From contig JAZSOH010000005.1 in NCBI GenBank assembly GCA_045536815.1, positions 1-51,654 on the forward strand: a DNA stretch of 51,654 nt. The letters run 5' to 3'. The stretch's first letter is position 1, and each line of letters starts with the position of its first letter. A model generated the notes under the pieces. It searched no databases and had not been told where the DNA came from. It saw only the letters and a list, made by a program, of their open reading frames with translations. This stretch comes from UMGS1279 sp045536815 (GTDB taxonomy: Bacteria > Bacillota > Clostridia > Oscillospirales > Acutalibacteraceae). Below are positions 16,818 through 25,628 of this stretch, piece after piece. Both the position numbers and the translations under genes were made by a program.

Positions 16818-17063
16818 ATGAAATTCACTTACAAAACAAAGGGTGTTTGTTCACGAGCTATTGAAATTGAAATAGAAAATGATATTGTGTTATCGGTAAA
16901 ATACATAGGCGGCTGTAACGGAAATACTAAGGGTGTTGCGAGTCTTGTTGAGGGTATGAATGTAGATGAGGTTATTTCCCGCCTTGAAGGTATAAACTGT
17001 AATGGGCGCGGAACCTCCTGCCCTGACCAGTTAGCAAAAGCACTTAAACAGTATAAACCTTAA
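16818..17063 (+). CDS. TSCPD domain protein (TIGR03905-type)
   Basis: The 81-aa protein matches the small stand-alone TSCPD family, named for the conserved C-terminal motif seen here as TSCPDQLAKAL, with GGCNGNTKG and C-x-G-R-G in the middle. The same domain is found at the C-terminus of adenosylcobalamin-dependent ribonucleotide reductases, where it may bind metal. The stand-alone role is not established. It follows the Rrf2 gene by 2 nt in an apparent operon. Confidence 0.85.
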   Translation: MKFTYKTKGVCSRAIEIEIENDIVLSVKYIGGCNGNTKGVASLVEGMNVDEVISRLEGINCNGRGTSCPDQLAKALKQYKP

Positions 17064-17077
17064 GATAGGTGATTAAT

Positions 17078-17644
17078 TTGTCAAACGATTTTGATATGAA
17101 AATTGTAGGAGAGGTTCCTGTAGGTGAAAGCAAGAAGGAAGCTTCTCTTTACAGCGACACAACTGAATATGATACAGAAAAACAAAACGGTAATTTAAAA
17201 AGGGCTGAAACTCTTGGGAAAAAACTTGCAGAGGATTTCATTTTTAATATAAACAGTGATTCTCTTATGCTCGGTGAGGAAGAAAGTGAGCAGTTAAATT
17301 TACAAAAGATTTTACTTCTTTCCTTTACGGTAATGGCAGGTTTAGAAAAGTTTTGTCCTAATATTACCCTTGCAAATGCTGCGAGAAGTAGGTTTTTCGA
17401 TGAGCTTTTGAGGCTTGATGAAAATCTTGCCAAAAAATCTTCTGATACAGGCGCATTTTCCTTTTATTATCTTTCTTTTAGAAGGGGAAATGACATAGAA
17501 AGACGTATAGGTCAAACCTTTGCTATGCTTTGCCTTCATGACGGCGATCCGATTTATCAAGAACTTGGTGAGGCAATTTATTGTTGGTTCTTTTCTAATG
17601 TTGAAAGACAGGTTCAAAACGTAGGTTTTGTTAACGGCCGGTAG
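17078..17644 (+). CDS. Conserved-looking hypothetical protein
   Basis: I do not recognise this family. The 188-aa product is soluble, acidic at the N-terminus and probably helical. Its middle part (about 75-150) has a hydrophobic LLLSFTVMAGLEKF segment and a SFYYLSFRRG motif, and the C-terminus contains the aromatic EAIYCWFFSNVERQ. The N-terminal 60 residues look disordered. A TTG start at 17078 is placed by AGATAGGTG. A GTG 9 nt upstream is the alternative. It begins 14 nt after the TSCPD gene, so it is the last gene of the dnaG-rpoD operon. Confidence 0.7.
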   Translation: MSNDFDMKIVGEVPVGESKKEASLYSDTTEYDTEKQNGNLKRAETLGKKLAEDFIFNINSDSLMLGEEESEQLNLQKILLLSFTVMAGLEKFCPNITLANAARSRFFDELLRLDENLAKKSSDTGAFSFYYLSFRRGNDIERRIGQTFAMLCLHDGDPIYQELGEAIYCWFFSNVERQVQNVGFVNGR

Positions 17645-17810
17645 CCAAACCGTTTAAACTTGAACCAGCCTAAAAGGGCGGTTTTAAGGTACCTTTTGGC
17701 TCTTTGTCGCATATAGGCGACAGATTCACGAGTATTTTAACAATGTAAAGGCAAAAATCCTACCTTCAAAATCAGGTTCGGATTATTCGCGTTTGCTTAA
17801 GGAGAATTTA
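17645..17810 (+). other. Possible structured leader of trkAH, unassigned
   Basis: The 166-bp gap contains a TGTCGC/GCGACA hairpin and longer-range complementarities: GAACC near 17659 with GGTTC near 17776, and AAGGTA near 17685 with TACCTT near 17761. These could enclose a multi-branched RNA. Potassium transporter genes are often under c-di-AMP riboswitch control in Firmicutes, but the conserved ydaO core is not visible. A terminator-like hairpin of the upstream gene (GTTAACGG/CCGTT) lies at the left end. Confidence 0.3.
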
Positions 17811-19166
17811 ATGAAAATTATAGTAGTTGGTGCAGGAAAAACAGGTAGACACCTTGTTCGTATGCTTACAAATGAAGGCCATGATGTAACTATTGTTGAT
17901 AGTGATGATAAAACCTTAACAGATGTTTGCAATGCAAACGATGTTATGGGTGTTTCTGGTAACGGAGTTAATTTTTCTTCTCTTGATGAGGCGGGGCTTA
18001 GTGAAGCCGATGTTTTGATTGCAGTCACCGGCTCAGACGAGCAAAATCTTCTTTGTAGCTTGTTTGCCAAAAAGGTTGAAAATTGCTCAACTATAGCAAG
18101 GGTAAGAAATCCTGTTTATTTGACCGAAACCGAGTTTTTAAGGGATAGAATAGGTCTTACTATGATTATAAATCCCGAACTTTCGGCGGCGGCAGAAATA
18201 CTTAGACTTTTAAAATTCCCTTCAGCTATTGACATTAACGTTTTTGCTAAGGGCAAGGTTGAGATGCTTACTTTTAAGGTTGGCAAAGGCACAGTTTTAG
18301 ATAGTAAGGACCTTAGCTTTGTTCGTAATAAAATCGAAAAAGATGTCATTTTCTGTTGTGTAGAACGCGGCGGAGAATATTATATACCTTCAGGTGATTT
18401 TGAGCTTTTGGCAGGGGATAAGGCATCTATTATTATTCCGCCTAAAAAAGCCTTGTCATTTTTCAAAAAAATCGGTGTTGATACCCAGAGCGTTAAGGAT
18501 GTTATGATTGTAGGCGGTGGTACCATTGCCGAATATCTTGCAAGTAGGCTTATTGAAAACGGTATAGATGTAAAAATTATTGAAATAAATAAATCAAGAT
18601 GCGATGAGCTTTCATCAAAGCTACCTAAAGCACTTATAATTAACGGCGATGCTTCTGACAAAGACCTTTTGCTTGAAGAAGGTCTTAATACCGTGGGCGC
18701 TTTTATTGCTTTGACAGGCTTCGACGAAGAAAATATTCTTCTTTCTCTTTACGCAAAAGAAACAACAGGCGCTAAGGTGGTAACTAAGGTTGATAGAATT
18801 TCTTTTGACGACCTTATTAGTAAGCTTAATATGGACAGTATTATTTATCCTAGTAATATAAGTTCAGAGAATGTACTAAAGTTTGTTCGTTCAAAGCAAA
18901 ATGCCGTAGGAAATAATGTTGAAACTCTTCACAAGCTGATTGAAGATAAGGTTGAGGCGCTTGAGTTTAATATAAGTAATAACTCTTCACTTATAGGAAT
19001 TCCGCTTAAAGAAATGGAACTTAAAGATAACCTTATAGTTTGCGGAATTTTCAGAAAAAATCGTCTTATTCTTCCGGCAGGTGATAGCGTTTTTGAGGCA
19101 GGGGACAGCGTTATTGTTGTTACCAGTCACAAAAAACTTGGCAACATAGGAGATATATTAAAATAA
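17811..19166 (+). CDS. trkA: Trk potassium uptake regulatory subunit TrkA
   Basis: The 451-aa peripheral membrane protein binds NAD(H) or nucleotides and gates the TrkH channel. It is a tandem duplication: RCK_N (GAGKTG at 7-12) and RCK_C in the first half, then a second RCK_N (IVGGGTIAEYLASRL near 230) and RCK_C ending at the C-terminus. AAGGAG precedes the ATG at 17811. An in-frame ATG is absent nearby upstream, and the TTG at 17793 lacks a site. It is directly followed by trkH 2 nt later. Confidence 0.93.
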   Translation: MKIIVVGAGKTGRHLVRMLTNEGHDVTIVDSDDKTLTDVCNANDVMGVSGNGVNFSSLDEAGLSEADVLIAVTGSDEQNLLCSLFAKKVENCSTIARVRNPVYLTETEFLRDRIGLTMIINPELSAAAEILRLLKFPSAIDINVFAKGKVEMLTFKVGKGTVLDSKDLSFVRNKIEKDVIFCCVERGGEYYIPSGDFELLAGDKASIIIPPKKALSFFKKIGVDTQSVKDVMIVGGGTIAEYLASRLIENGIDVKIIEINKSRCDELSSKLPKALIINGDASDKDLLLEEGLNTVGAFIALTGFDEENILLSLYAKETTGAKVVTKVDRISFDDLISKLNMDSIIYPSNISSENVLKFVRSKQNAVGNNVETLHKLIEDKVEALEFNISNNSSLIGIPLKEMELKDNLIVCGIFRKNRLILPAGDSVFEAGDSVIVVTSHKKLGNIGDILK

Positions 19167-19168
19167 TT

Positions 19169-20641
19169 ATGAATTACTTAATTATATTTTATATTTTAGG
19201 TTTTGTAATTAAAATCGAAGGCGTTTTACTTCTGCTTCCTGCGGTCGTGGGATTGATTTACGGGGAAAAAGAGTTTATTTCTTTTTTGATTTGCGCTTTT
19301 GGTTGCCTCATTGTCGGCATGCTTTCAACACTTAAAAAGCCAAAAAATCAGGTGTTTTTTGCAAAAGAGGGCTTTGTTACAGTTGCTCTTAGCTGGATAG
19401 TTGTAAGTATATTTGGTGCAATACCTTTTGTTTTGAATGGTGATATAAAAAGCTTTACCGATGCTTTTTTTGAAACGGTATCGGGATTTACAACAACGGG
19501 AGCTAGTATTTTAACAAATGTTGAGGCTCTTTCCCACGCTTCACTTTTTTGGCGTAGCTTTACACACTGGATAGGCGGTATGGGAATTTTGGTGTTTTTG
19601 CTTTCTCTGCTTCCTATAGCAGGTGGTGCTACAATGCACCTTATGAGAGCCGAAAGTCCGGGACCTCAGGTGGGTAAAATTGTTCCCAAAATCAAGGATA
19701 CAGCGCTTATTTTATACATTATTTATTCGGTTATGACCGTGTTAGAGATTATAATACTTGTATGTGGTAAAATGCCGATTTTCGATGCGATTACACTTGC
19801 GTTTGGATCTGCGGGTACTGGAGGATTTGTAATAAAAAATACAGGACTTGCAGAATATACACCCTTTGCCCAGTATGTAATTGCAACCTTTGTAATCTTG
19901 TTTGGTGTTAATTTCAACGCATATTTTTTAATTACAAGAAAACGTTTTAAAGATGCCTTTCGTGTTGAAGAACTTCGTTGGTATTTTTGCATAATTTTTA
20001 TTGCAGTTTTAGTGGTAACTTTAAATACATTAGGCGCATTTAAAACTGTTGAGGAGGCATTCCGCCACGCTTATTTTCAAGTGGGGTCGATAATAACAAC
20101 AACGGGTTATGCTACAGTAGATTACAATATTCTTTACCCTGAGCTTTCTAAAACAATAATTGTTCTATTAATGTTTTGCGGTGCTTGTGCAGGTAGTACG
20201 GGCGGTGGAATAAAGGTTTCGCGTGTAGCAATACTCGTTAAGACAGTTAAGAGTGAAATTTCAAAAATCGTTCATCCTAACGCTGTTAAAAAAATACGTT
20301 TTGAGGGTAAGCCCTTAGATAGTACAGTTGTTAGTTCAATAAGTGTTTTTTTAGCTGCATATTTGTTTATATTTGCTACTTCTTTTGCAGTAGTTTCAAT
20401 TGATAATTTTGATTTAACAACTAATTTTACGGCGGTAGCTTCGGCAATTAATAATATCGGACCAGGTCTATCAAAGGTGGGACCATCTGGTAATTTTTCT
20501 GAATTTTCAAATTTGTCAAAATATGTTTTAAGTTTTGATATGATAGCAGGTAGGCTTGAAATTTTTCCGATGCTTATATTACTAAGCCCTGCCACTTGGA
20601 AACGCTCGGCAATGCTTAGAAAACACAAAAAAGCGGCATAA
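19169..20641 (+). CDS. trkH: Trk potassium transporter membrane subunit TrkH
   Basis: The 490-aa integral membrane protein carries the four M-P-M repeats of the Trk/Ktr/HKT superfamily. The four filter-loop regions are recognisable: TTGAS (109-113), SAGTGGF (about 215), TTTGYATV (about 312) and NNIGPGL (about 430), each supplying the selectivity glycine. It forms the K+ pathway with TrkA as gate. The ATG follows the trkA stop closely and is probably translationally coupled. Confidence 0.93.
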   Translation: MNYLIIFYILGFVIKIEGVLLLLPAVVGLIYGEKEFISFLICAFGCLIVGMLSTLKKPKNQVFFAKEGFVTVALSWIVVSIFGAIPFVLNGDIKSFTDAFFETVSGFTTTGASILTNVEALSHASLFWRSFTHWIGGMGILVFLLSLLPIAGGATMHLMRAESPGPQVGKIVPKIKDTALILYIIYSVMTVLEIIILVCGKMPIFDAITLAFGSAGTGGFVIKNTGLAEYTPFAQYVIATFVILFGVNFNAYFLITRKRFKDAFRVEELRWYFCIIFIAVLVVTLNTLGAFKTVEEAFRHAYFQVGSIITTTGYATVDYNILYPELSKTIIVLLMFCGACAGSTGGGIKVSRVAILVKTVKSEISKIVHPNAVKKIRFEGKPLDSTVVSSISVFLAAYLFIFATSFAVVSIDNFDLTTNFTAVASAINNIGPGLSKVGPSGNFSEFSNLSKYVLSFDMIAGRLEIFPMLILLSPATWKRSAMLRKHKKAA

Positions 20642-20665
20642 TAAAAATAAAAGATAAGCAAAGAA

Positions 20666-20700
20666 AAAACGCCTAAGGGAATTGTTCCCTTAGGCGTTTT
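20666..20700. terminator. Bidirectional terminator trkH / SIS gene
   Basis: A 15-bp perfect stem, AAAACGCCTAAGGGA with its complement, around an ATTGT loop. The A-tract and T-tract on the two sides suit termination of both converging genes. Confidence 0.85.
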
Positions 20701-20712
20701 GGTTTTGCATTA

Positions 20713-21339
20713 TTACATTTCAAAAAACGCGTCTTCAACAGCGGCACATATTACGTGGTAAATAGGCAAGTGATATTCCTGAATTCTATAGGTTTCATTA
20801 TGGGGTGCTTTAATGCAAATGTCGGCATTTTCGTTTAATTTGCCACCTTTTTCACCTGTCATACCAATCGTTGTAAGCCCTAAAGCCTTTGCAATTTTTA
20901 CGGCGTGGTTAACGTTTTTTGCATTACCCGATGTGCTAAGACCAATAAAAACATCACCCTTTTTGCCAAGACCGTAAACCTGTTGTGCAAATATGTAATC
21001 GGGGTCAACGTCGTTACAGTAAGCGGTAATAAGCGCTGAAGATTCACAAAGATTAATGGCGGGAAGTCCGCACTGAAGATTAGCAATAAGCGTATCGTCT
21101 GCGCCATTTTCTTTTAATTGGTTTGCAAGTTTTTCGTCGGTCGGTCGGCGTTTTAAAAAGCCCTTCATAAGTTCGCCTACGATATGTGTGCAGTCGGCCG
21201 CGCTTCCACCGTTGCCGCAAAGTAGAACTTTACCGCCGTTTTTATAGCAATCGATTATTTTTTCGGTTGCAAGTTTAATATCGTTTGCAGAATTTTCTAG
21301 TTCCGGAAATCTTTCAATAAGTGCTTTAATTCTATCCAT
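20713..21339 (-). CDS. SIS-domain phosphosugar isomerase (GmhA-like)
   Basis: The 208-aa protein is a sugar isomerase (SIS) domain protein most similar to sedoheptulose-7-phosphate isomerase GmhA. LLCGNGGSAADCTHIVGEL (about 39-57) and GLSTSGNAKNV (phosphate binding) are present. GmhA starts ADP/GDP-heptose synthesis, which some Clostridia use for S-layer or capsule glycans, but no other heptose gene is near. It ends the ROK-containing minus-strand operon, so an amino-sugar or phosphosugar role is equally possible. AGGAG precedes the ATG. Confidence 0.8.
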   Translation of the reverse strand: MDRIKALIERFPELENSANDIKLATEKIIDCYKNGGKVLLCGNGGSAADCTHIVGELMKGFLKRRPTDEKLANQLKENGADDTLIANLQCGLPAINLCESSALITAYCNDVDPDYIFAQQVYGLGKKGDVFIGLSTSGNAKNVNHAVKIAKALGLTTIGMTGEKGGKLNENADICIKAPHNETYRIQEYHLPIYHVICAAVEDAFFEM

Positions 21340-21349
21340 TTTTTATCTC

Positions 21350-22324
21350 CTAATTTTTACTATTTTGGCCGTAAACACCAACCGTAATGGCGGCGAAATC
21401 GCCTATATTCTCTAAAAGCTTTGCGGGAAGAACCTCGCAACAGTCCCATGAAATTTTAAGGGCTTCTTTTTCAATAATTTCTTTGCATGATTCCCAAATG
21501 CCGCTTCTGGACCTGGTGAAAATACTGCCGATAACAATTTTTTCGGGGTTGAGCAGGTCGATAAGAATCGAAAGACCGCGGCCTAAATACTCTCCACAAA
21601 GCCTGTAAACCTCTATTGCGGTTTTATCGCCGTGTTTTTCGGCAGCAATAGCAATAGATTTGGCGGTTATACCTTCGGGTGCAGTTTCGGGATTAAAGTA
21701 AAGAGGAGTTTCGCCGCGTTGATATGCCGCAAGGCCAAGGGTGTAGCCCAACTGCGCAATACCGCCGCCGCTACAAAAGCCTTCAAAAGAACCAAACTTT
21801 CCAAAACCTACGGGTCCGTTTTCACTAAGCCTTATGTGGCCTAACTCACCTGCATTACCGTTGGTGCCCTCGTAAAGCTTTCCATCTAAAATAAGACCGG
21901 CACCAAGACCTGTACCAAAGGTCATAAATATCATATTATTGCACCTGTCACCCGCACCGTATAACCATTCGGCAAGGGCGCAAGCATTTGCATCGTTTTG
22001 CAAATAGGTTGGTTTATTATATCTATCCTCAAACGCCTTTGTAATATGGAAATTATGTAGATTTGGCAAATTTGGAGGACAAACGATAAGCCCTTTTTTT
22101 GAATCGAGCGGTCCACCACAGGAAATGCCGATAACGTCGCAACCGTATTTGGGAACGAACTCATCTAAAATTTCAAAAAACTGCTCCATAATTTCGTCTG
22201 CCGATTTTGAAATATCGGTAGCAAAAGTGCGTTTATCGTTAATAATTATTTCTTTTTCGTCGGCATAGCCTGAGGTAACGGCACATTTTGTTCCGCCGAC
22301 GTCAACACCAATTACTTTAATCAT
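21350..22324 (-). CDS. ROK-family sugar kinase
   Basis: The 324-aa protein has the ASKHA/ROK kinase architecture: phosphate loop GVDVGGTKCAV (7-17), MTFGTGLGAGLILDG (phosphate 2) and the GNAGELGHI segment with the conserved His. The usual ROK zinc-binding CxCGxxGCxE motif is replaced by a glycine/serine-rich stretch (FEGFCSGGGI) with one Cys, so this is an atypical member. Substrate may be glucose, N-acetylmannosamine or another hexose. The SIS gene starts 10 nt downstream, suggesting kinase and isomerase act on one sugar. Confidence 0.85.
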   Translation of the reverse strand: MIKVIGVDVGGTKCAVTSGYADEKEIIINDKRTFATDISKSADEIMEQFFEILDEFVPKYGCDVIGISCGGPLDSKKGLIVCPPNLPNLHNFHITKAFEDRYNKPTYLQNDANACALAEWLYGAGDRCNNMIFMTFGTGLGAGLILDGKLYEGTNGNAGELGHIRLSENGPVGFGKFGSFEGFCSGGGIAQLGYTLGLAAYQRGETPLYFNPETAPEGITAKSIAIAAEKHGDKTAIEVYRLCGEYLGRGLSILIDLLNPEKIVIGSIFTRSRSGIWESCKEIIEKEALKISWDCCEVLPAKLLENIGDFAAITVGVYGQNSKN

Positions 22325-22332
22325 TTTTTCAC

Positions 22333-22896
22333 CTATTTTTTCTTTTTTGGAAGTTCTTCAGTAAGAATTTTTATGAAGGAATCATAATAATATTTTGGGT
22401 CTTCTAAAATTTTATCCTTTAAAAAGTTTGCCTGTTCATCGTTTGGAAGCATAATGTCGAAACCAAAAAGAACAGTATCATTATTTTTAACTTTACAGCT
22501 AAGTGAAGAACCGAAATCGGTTTTTTTGATAACAATATCGGTATCACGCTCTGCTTTGTATCTCGAAAGCATTTTTAAAACTGCGGCATACACCTTGCTT
22601 TTTAGGGCGAGAGATATACTGTCACGCAGGGTTTCACTTAAATAAACGCCCTTTTCTAAAATGCGATACATATTTTTATCGTTATCCAAAGGGGAAATAT
22701 AGCCGTCTTTTTCAAGCTCATAAACCGCGGTTTGAGCATCAAAATAGTTTGTTATGCCCTCGTAGTGCATAAGTTGAGCCATTTCAGTTATGGGAATCGG
22801 CTCGTTTATAGCGGCAAAAACATAGCATATTAAAATTTTCAAGTCGCCACTGTCGAAAATATTATCGGGTGTAATTTTTTCAAACTCGCTTTTCAT
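22333..22896 (-). CDS. DUF4364 family protein
   Basis: The 187-aa protein matches DUF4364, a family found mainly in Clostridia. The N-terminal 90 residues look like a winged helix (LKILICYVFAAINEPIPITEMAQ, then AVYELEKDGYI), and the C-terminal half is a mixed alpha/beta domain. A DNA-binding regulatory role is likely but unproven. AAGGAGG precedes the ATG. It sits between the flavodoxin-like gene (9 nt) and the ROK gene (8 nt). Confidence 0.8.
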   Translation of the reverse strand: MKSEFEKITPDNIFDSGDLKILICYVFAAINEPIPITEMAQLMHYEGITNYFDAQTAVYELEKDGYISPLDNDKNMYRILEKGVYLSETLRDSISLALKSKVYAAVLKMLSRYKAERDTDIVIKKTDFGSSLSCKVKNNDTVLFGFDIMLPNDEQANFLKDKILEDPKYYYDSFIKILTEELPKKKK

Positions 22897-22905
22897 ACTT
22901 CCTCC

Positions 22906-23433
22906 TTAAAATTCATAAATTTTTGGAACAAGTTCATCATCTAACGAAAGGTTATCGGTGCCGCTTAAAGAGTAGCACTTTTTAAGGGTACAGCCGCATA
23001 TTGTGAATATGGGTAAAAACTGCTCTAAAACATATTCGCTAATATCTTTTTCCCCGCCCATTGTCATTATGATAGTTACTTCTCTTTGCCCACTTATAGC
23101 GGGTTTATGGTTTCTTACAAATCTAGCGCTGAAAAACCTTTGAAAACGGTCCAAAAGGGCCTTTAAGGGCGCGGGTACACTGCCGTTATAAACAGGGAAA
23201 GCAAAAATAATTTTTTCGGACTTCTCAAACTGCCTAAAAAACTCGTTCAAATCATCTTTTGAACAACCATTTTTATTTTTGCAAAAACCACAGTCATCGC
23301 AGGGGAACGGAGAGGATTTGAAACAGTCAAAAAAACTTACGTTATCAAGATTTTTTATCTTATCCGAAAGGATTTTTTTGGTAAAAGAATCTTTTTTAGG
23401 TGAAGCGTAAATTACAAGAGTTTTACTATCCAA
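22906..23433 (-). CDS. Flavodoxin-like / NADPH-dependent FMN reductase family protein
   Basis: The 175-aa protein has the flavodoxin-like fold seen in iron-sulfur flavoproteins and FMN reductases: N-terminal LVIYASPKKDSFTKKI (phosphate loop) and IIFAFPVYNGSVPAPLKALLDRF (flavin ring binding). A Cys cluster CDDCGFCKNKNGC at about 45-57 resembles the compact 4Fe-4S motif of iron-sulfur flavoproteins. The TTG start at 23433 follows GGAGGTG; upstream in-frame codons lack a site. It is the first gene of the minus-strand operon. Confidence 0.75.
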   Translation of the reverse strand: MDSKTLVIYASPKKDSFTKKILSDKIKNLDNVSFFDCFKSSPFPCDDCGFCKNKNGCSKDDLNEFFRQFEKSEKIIFAFPVYNGSVPAPLKALLDRFQRFFSARFVRNHKPAISGQREVTIIMTMGGEKDISEYVLEQFLPIFTICGCTLKKCYSLSGTDNLSLDDELVPKIYEF

Positions 23434-23552
23434 AATCACACCTCCATACAAAGTTATTATACAAGTTTTCTCCTCAAAGTTCAATAGAACAAACTAAAAA
23501 ATAACTATTTTTTTAAAATAATCTAAAAAAACTTTAAATTTGACTTAATTTC

Positions 23553-23581
23553 TTGACACAAGGGGTTATTTGTTATATTAT
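23553..23581 (+). promoter_or_regulatory. Promoter of glyQS
   Basis: TTGACA (23553-23558), 17-nt spacer, TATTAT (23576-23581). The gap to the ATG is only about 50 nt, too short for a T-box leader, so this synthetase gene is not T-box regulated here. Confidence 0.8.
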
Positions 23582-23634
23582 TATATAGATATTATAATAG
23601 ATAATTATATGTGTTTTGAAGTGGAGGAAGTAAA

Positions 23635-25008
23635 ATGAAAAACAATGAAAAGAATATGGAAACCGTTGTTTCACTTGCTAAGGGAAGAGGTTTTGTTTAT
23701 CCCGGCTCTGAAATCTATGGTGGTCTTTCTAATACTTGGGATTACGGCCCGCTTGGTGTTGAACTTAAAAATAATGTTAAAAAGGCTTGGTGGAAAAAAT
23801 TCGTTCAGGAAAATCCATATAACGTTGGCCTTGATAGCGCAATTCTAATGAATCCTCAGGTTTGGGTTGCTTCGGGACACGTTGGCGGCTTCTCTGACCC
23901 GCTTATGGATTGTAAGGACTGTAAAACCCGTCATCGTGCTGATAAGCTTATTGAGGATACAGGCGTTAACCCTGCAGGCTGGTCTTTCGAGCAGATGAGC
24001 GAGTACATTAAGGATAATAAAATCGCTTGTCCCGATTGTGGTTCTTGCAATTTTACTGATATCCGTAAATTCAACCTTATGTTTAAAACCTTCCAAGGTG
24101 TTACTGAAGATGCTAAGAACGAGCTTTATCTTCGTCCCGAAACTGCACAGGGTATTTTTGTAAACTTTTCTAACATTCAGCGTACAACACGTCGTAAACT
24201 GCCCTTTGGTGTTTGTCAGGTAGGTAAATCTTTCCGTAATGAGATTACTCCCGGTAACTTTATCTTCCGTACCCGTGAGTTTGAACAAATGGAGCTTGAG
24301 TTTTTCTGTAAACCCGGCACCGACCTTGAGTGGTTCGCATATTGGAAAGAATATTGCAAAAATTGGCTACTAAATCTTGGAATTAAGGAAGAAAACTTAA
24401 GACTTCGCGACCACGAGCAAGAGGAGCTTTCACACTATTCCAACGCTACAACCGACTTTGAATTTTTATTCCCGTTTGGTTGGGGCGAACTTTGGGGTAT
24501 AGCCGACCGTACCGATTTTGACCTTAATGCGCATATGAAGGAATCGACTAAGAGCCTTGAATATTTCGACCAGGAAAGCGGCGAAAAATTTGTGCCTTAT
24601 GTTATTGAGCCTTCGCTTGGCGCCGACCGCGTTTTACTTGCTTTCCTTTGCGAAGCATATGATGAAGAAACCGATGAGAAGGGCGACACACGTACTGTTT
24701 TAAGGCTTCACCCTGCACTAGCACCTTTTAAGGCTGCAGTTTTGCCTCTTAGCAAAAAGCTTTCCGAAAATGCTATGGAGGTTTATAACGCTCTAGCTAA
24801 AGACTATATGGTTGATTTTGATGATGCAGGTTCAATAGGTAAACGTTACCGCAGAGAAGATGAAATTGGTACACCTTATTGCATCACCTATGATTTTGAT
24901 AGCTTGGAAGATGGTTGTGTTACCGTTCGTGACCGTGACACAATGAAGCAAGAGCGCGTTAAAATTGAAGACCTTAATGCCTACATTAAGAAAAAATTAG
25001 AATTCTAG
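23635..25008 (+). CDS. glyQS: Glycyl-tRNA synthetase, dimeric type
   Basis: The 457-aa class II synthetase charges tRNA-Gly. Motif 2 (FRNEITPGNFIFRTREFEQMELEFF region) and motif 3 (EPSLGADRVLLAFL) are clear, with the Gly-specific SGHVGGFSDPL and the C-terminal anticodon-binding domain. This is the single-chain homodimeric form, not the GlyQ+GlyS tetramer. GGAGGAAG precedes the ATG. It is followed by a terminator and the folate operon. Confidence 0.95.
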   Translation: MKNNEKNMETVVSLAKGRGFVYPGSEIYGGLSNTWDYGPLGVELKNNVKKAWWKKFVQENPYNVGLDSAILMNPQVWVASGHVGGFSDPLMDCKDCKTRHRADKLIEDTGVNPAGWSFEQMSEYIKDNKIACPDCGSCNFTDIRKFNLMFKTFQGVTEDAKNELYLRPETAQGIFVNFSNIQRTTRRKLPFGVCQVGKSFRNEITPGNFIFRTREFEQMELEFFCKPGTDLEWFAYWKEYCKNWLLNLGIKEENLRLRDHEQEELSHYSNATTDFEFLFPFGWGELWGIADRTDFDLNAHMKESTKSLEYFDQESGEKFVPYVIEPSLGADRVLLAFLCEAYDEETDEKGDTRTVLRLHPALAPFKAAVLPLSKKLSENAMEVYNALAKDYMVDFDDAGSIGKRYRREDEIGTPYCITYDFDSLEDGCVTVRDRDTMKQERVKIEDLNAYIKKKLEF

Positions 25009-25016
25009 TACCTTAA

Positions 25017-25047
25017 AAAATCTGCACACTTTTTTGTGTGCGGATTT
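25017..25047 (+). terminator. Terminator after glyQS
   Basis: AAAATCtGCACAC (25017-25029) pairs with GTGTGcGGATTTT (25035-25047). Only 23 nt separate it from folE, so readthrough could feed the folate operon. Confidence 0.75.
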
Positions 25048-25070
25048 TAAGGCTTTTCGGGGGAATAATT

Positions 25071-25628
25071 TTGGATTTAAAACGTATTGAAAATGCTGTT
25101 AAAGAAATTCTTTTAGCAATAGGTGAAGACCCTGAAAGAGAGGGCCTTTTGGAAACTCCCGCACGTGTTGCCAGAATGTATGAAGAGGTTTTTTCGGGAC
25201 TTGAAAAGGACCCCAAGGAACACCTTAAAACCTTTGAAACAGGTCATGACGAGATGGTTGTTGTGCGCGACATTCCACTTTATTCAATGTGCGAACATCA
25301 TTTGCTTCCTTTTGTTGGTAAGGCGCATATTGCATATATTCCAAGCGATGGTACAGTTATTGGCCTTTCAAAACTTGCCAGAATTGTAGATAGCTTTGCA
25401 AGAAGACCGCAGCTTCAAGAAAGGCTTACCGCGGGGGTCGCCGATTTTCTTTATGAGGAACTTAGTGCGCTTGGCGTTGCCGTTGTAATTGAGGCAGAAC
25501 ATCTTTGTATGACAATGCGTGGTGCAAAGGCCTCAGGTGCCATCACCTGTACTTCTGCGCTTAGGGGAGTAATGCGTTCAGATAGCCGAACAAGGGCCGA
25601 AGCCCTAAAGCTGTTGGAAAAAAGATGA
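25071..25628 (+). CDS. folE: GTP cyclohydrolase I
   Basis: The 185-aa enzyme converts GTP to 7,8-dihydroneopterin triphosphate, the first step of folate synthesis. The zinc site C74-x-H76-H77 in MCEHHLLPF and the second Cys in LCMTMRGA (about 145) are intact. The start is a TTG at 25071 after GGGGGA. The stop overlaps folP (ATGATGA). First gene of folE-folP-(membrane protein)-folB-folK. Confidence 0.95.
   Translation: MDLKRIENAVKEILLAIGEDPEREGLLETPARVARMYEEVFSGLEKDPKEHLKTFETGHDEMVVVRDIPLYSMCEHHLLPFVGKAHIAYIPSDGTVIGLSKLARIVDSFARRPQLQERLTAGVADFLYEELSALGVAVVIEAEHLCMTMRGAKASGAITCTSALRGVMRSDSRTRAEALKLLEKR

Noticed and set aside
17645..17810. c-di-AMP riboswitch before trkA
   Set aside because: Potassium genes often have one, but the consensus is absent. 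Kept only as an unassigned leader.
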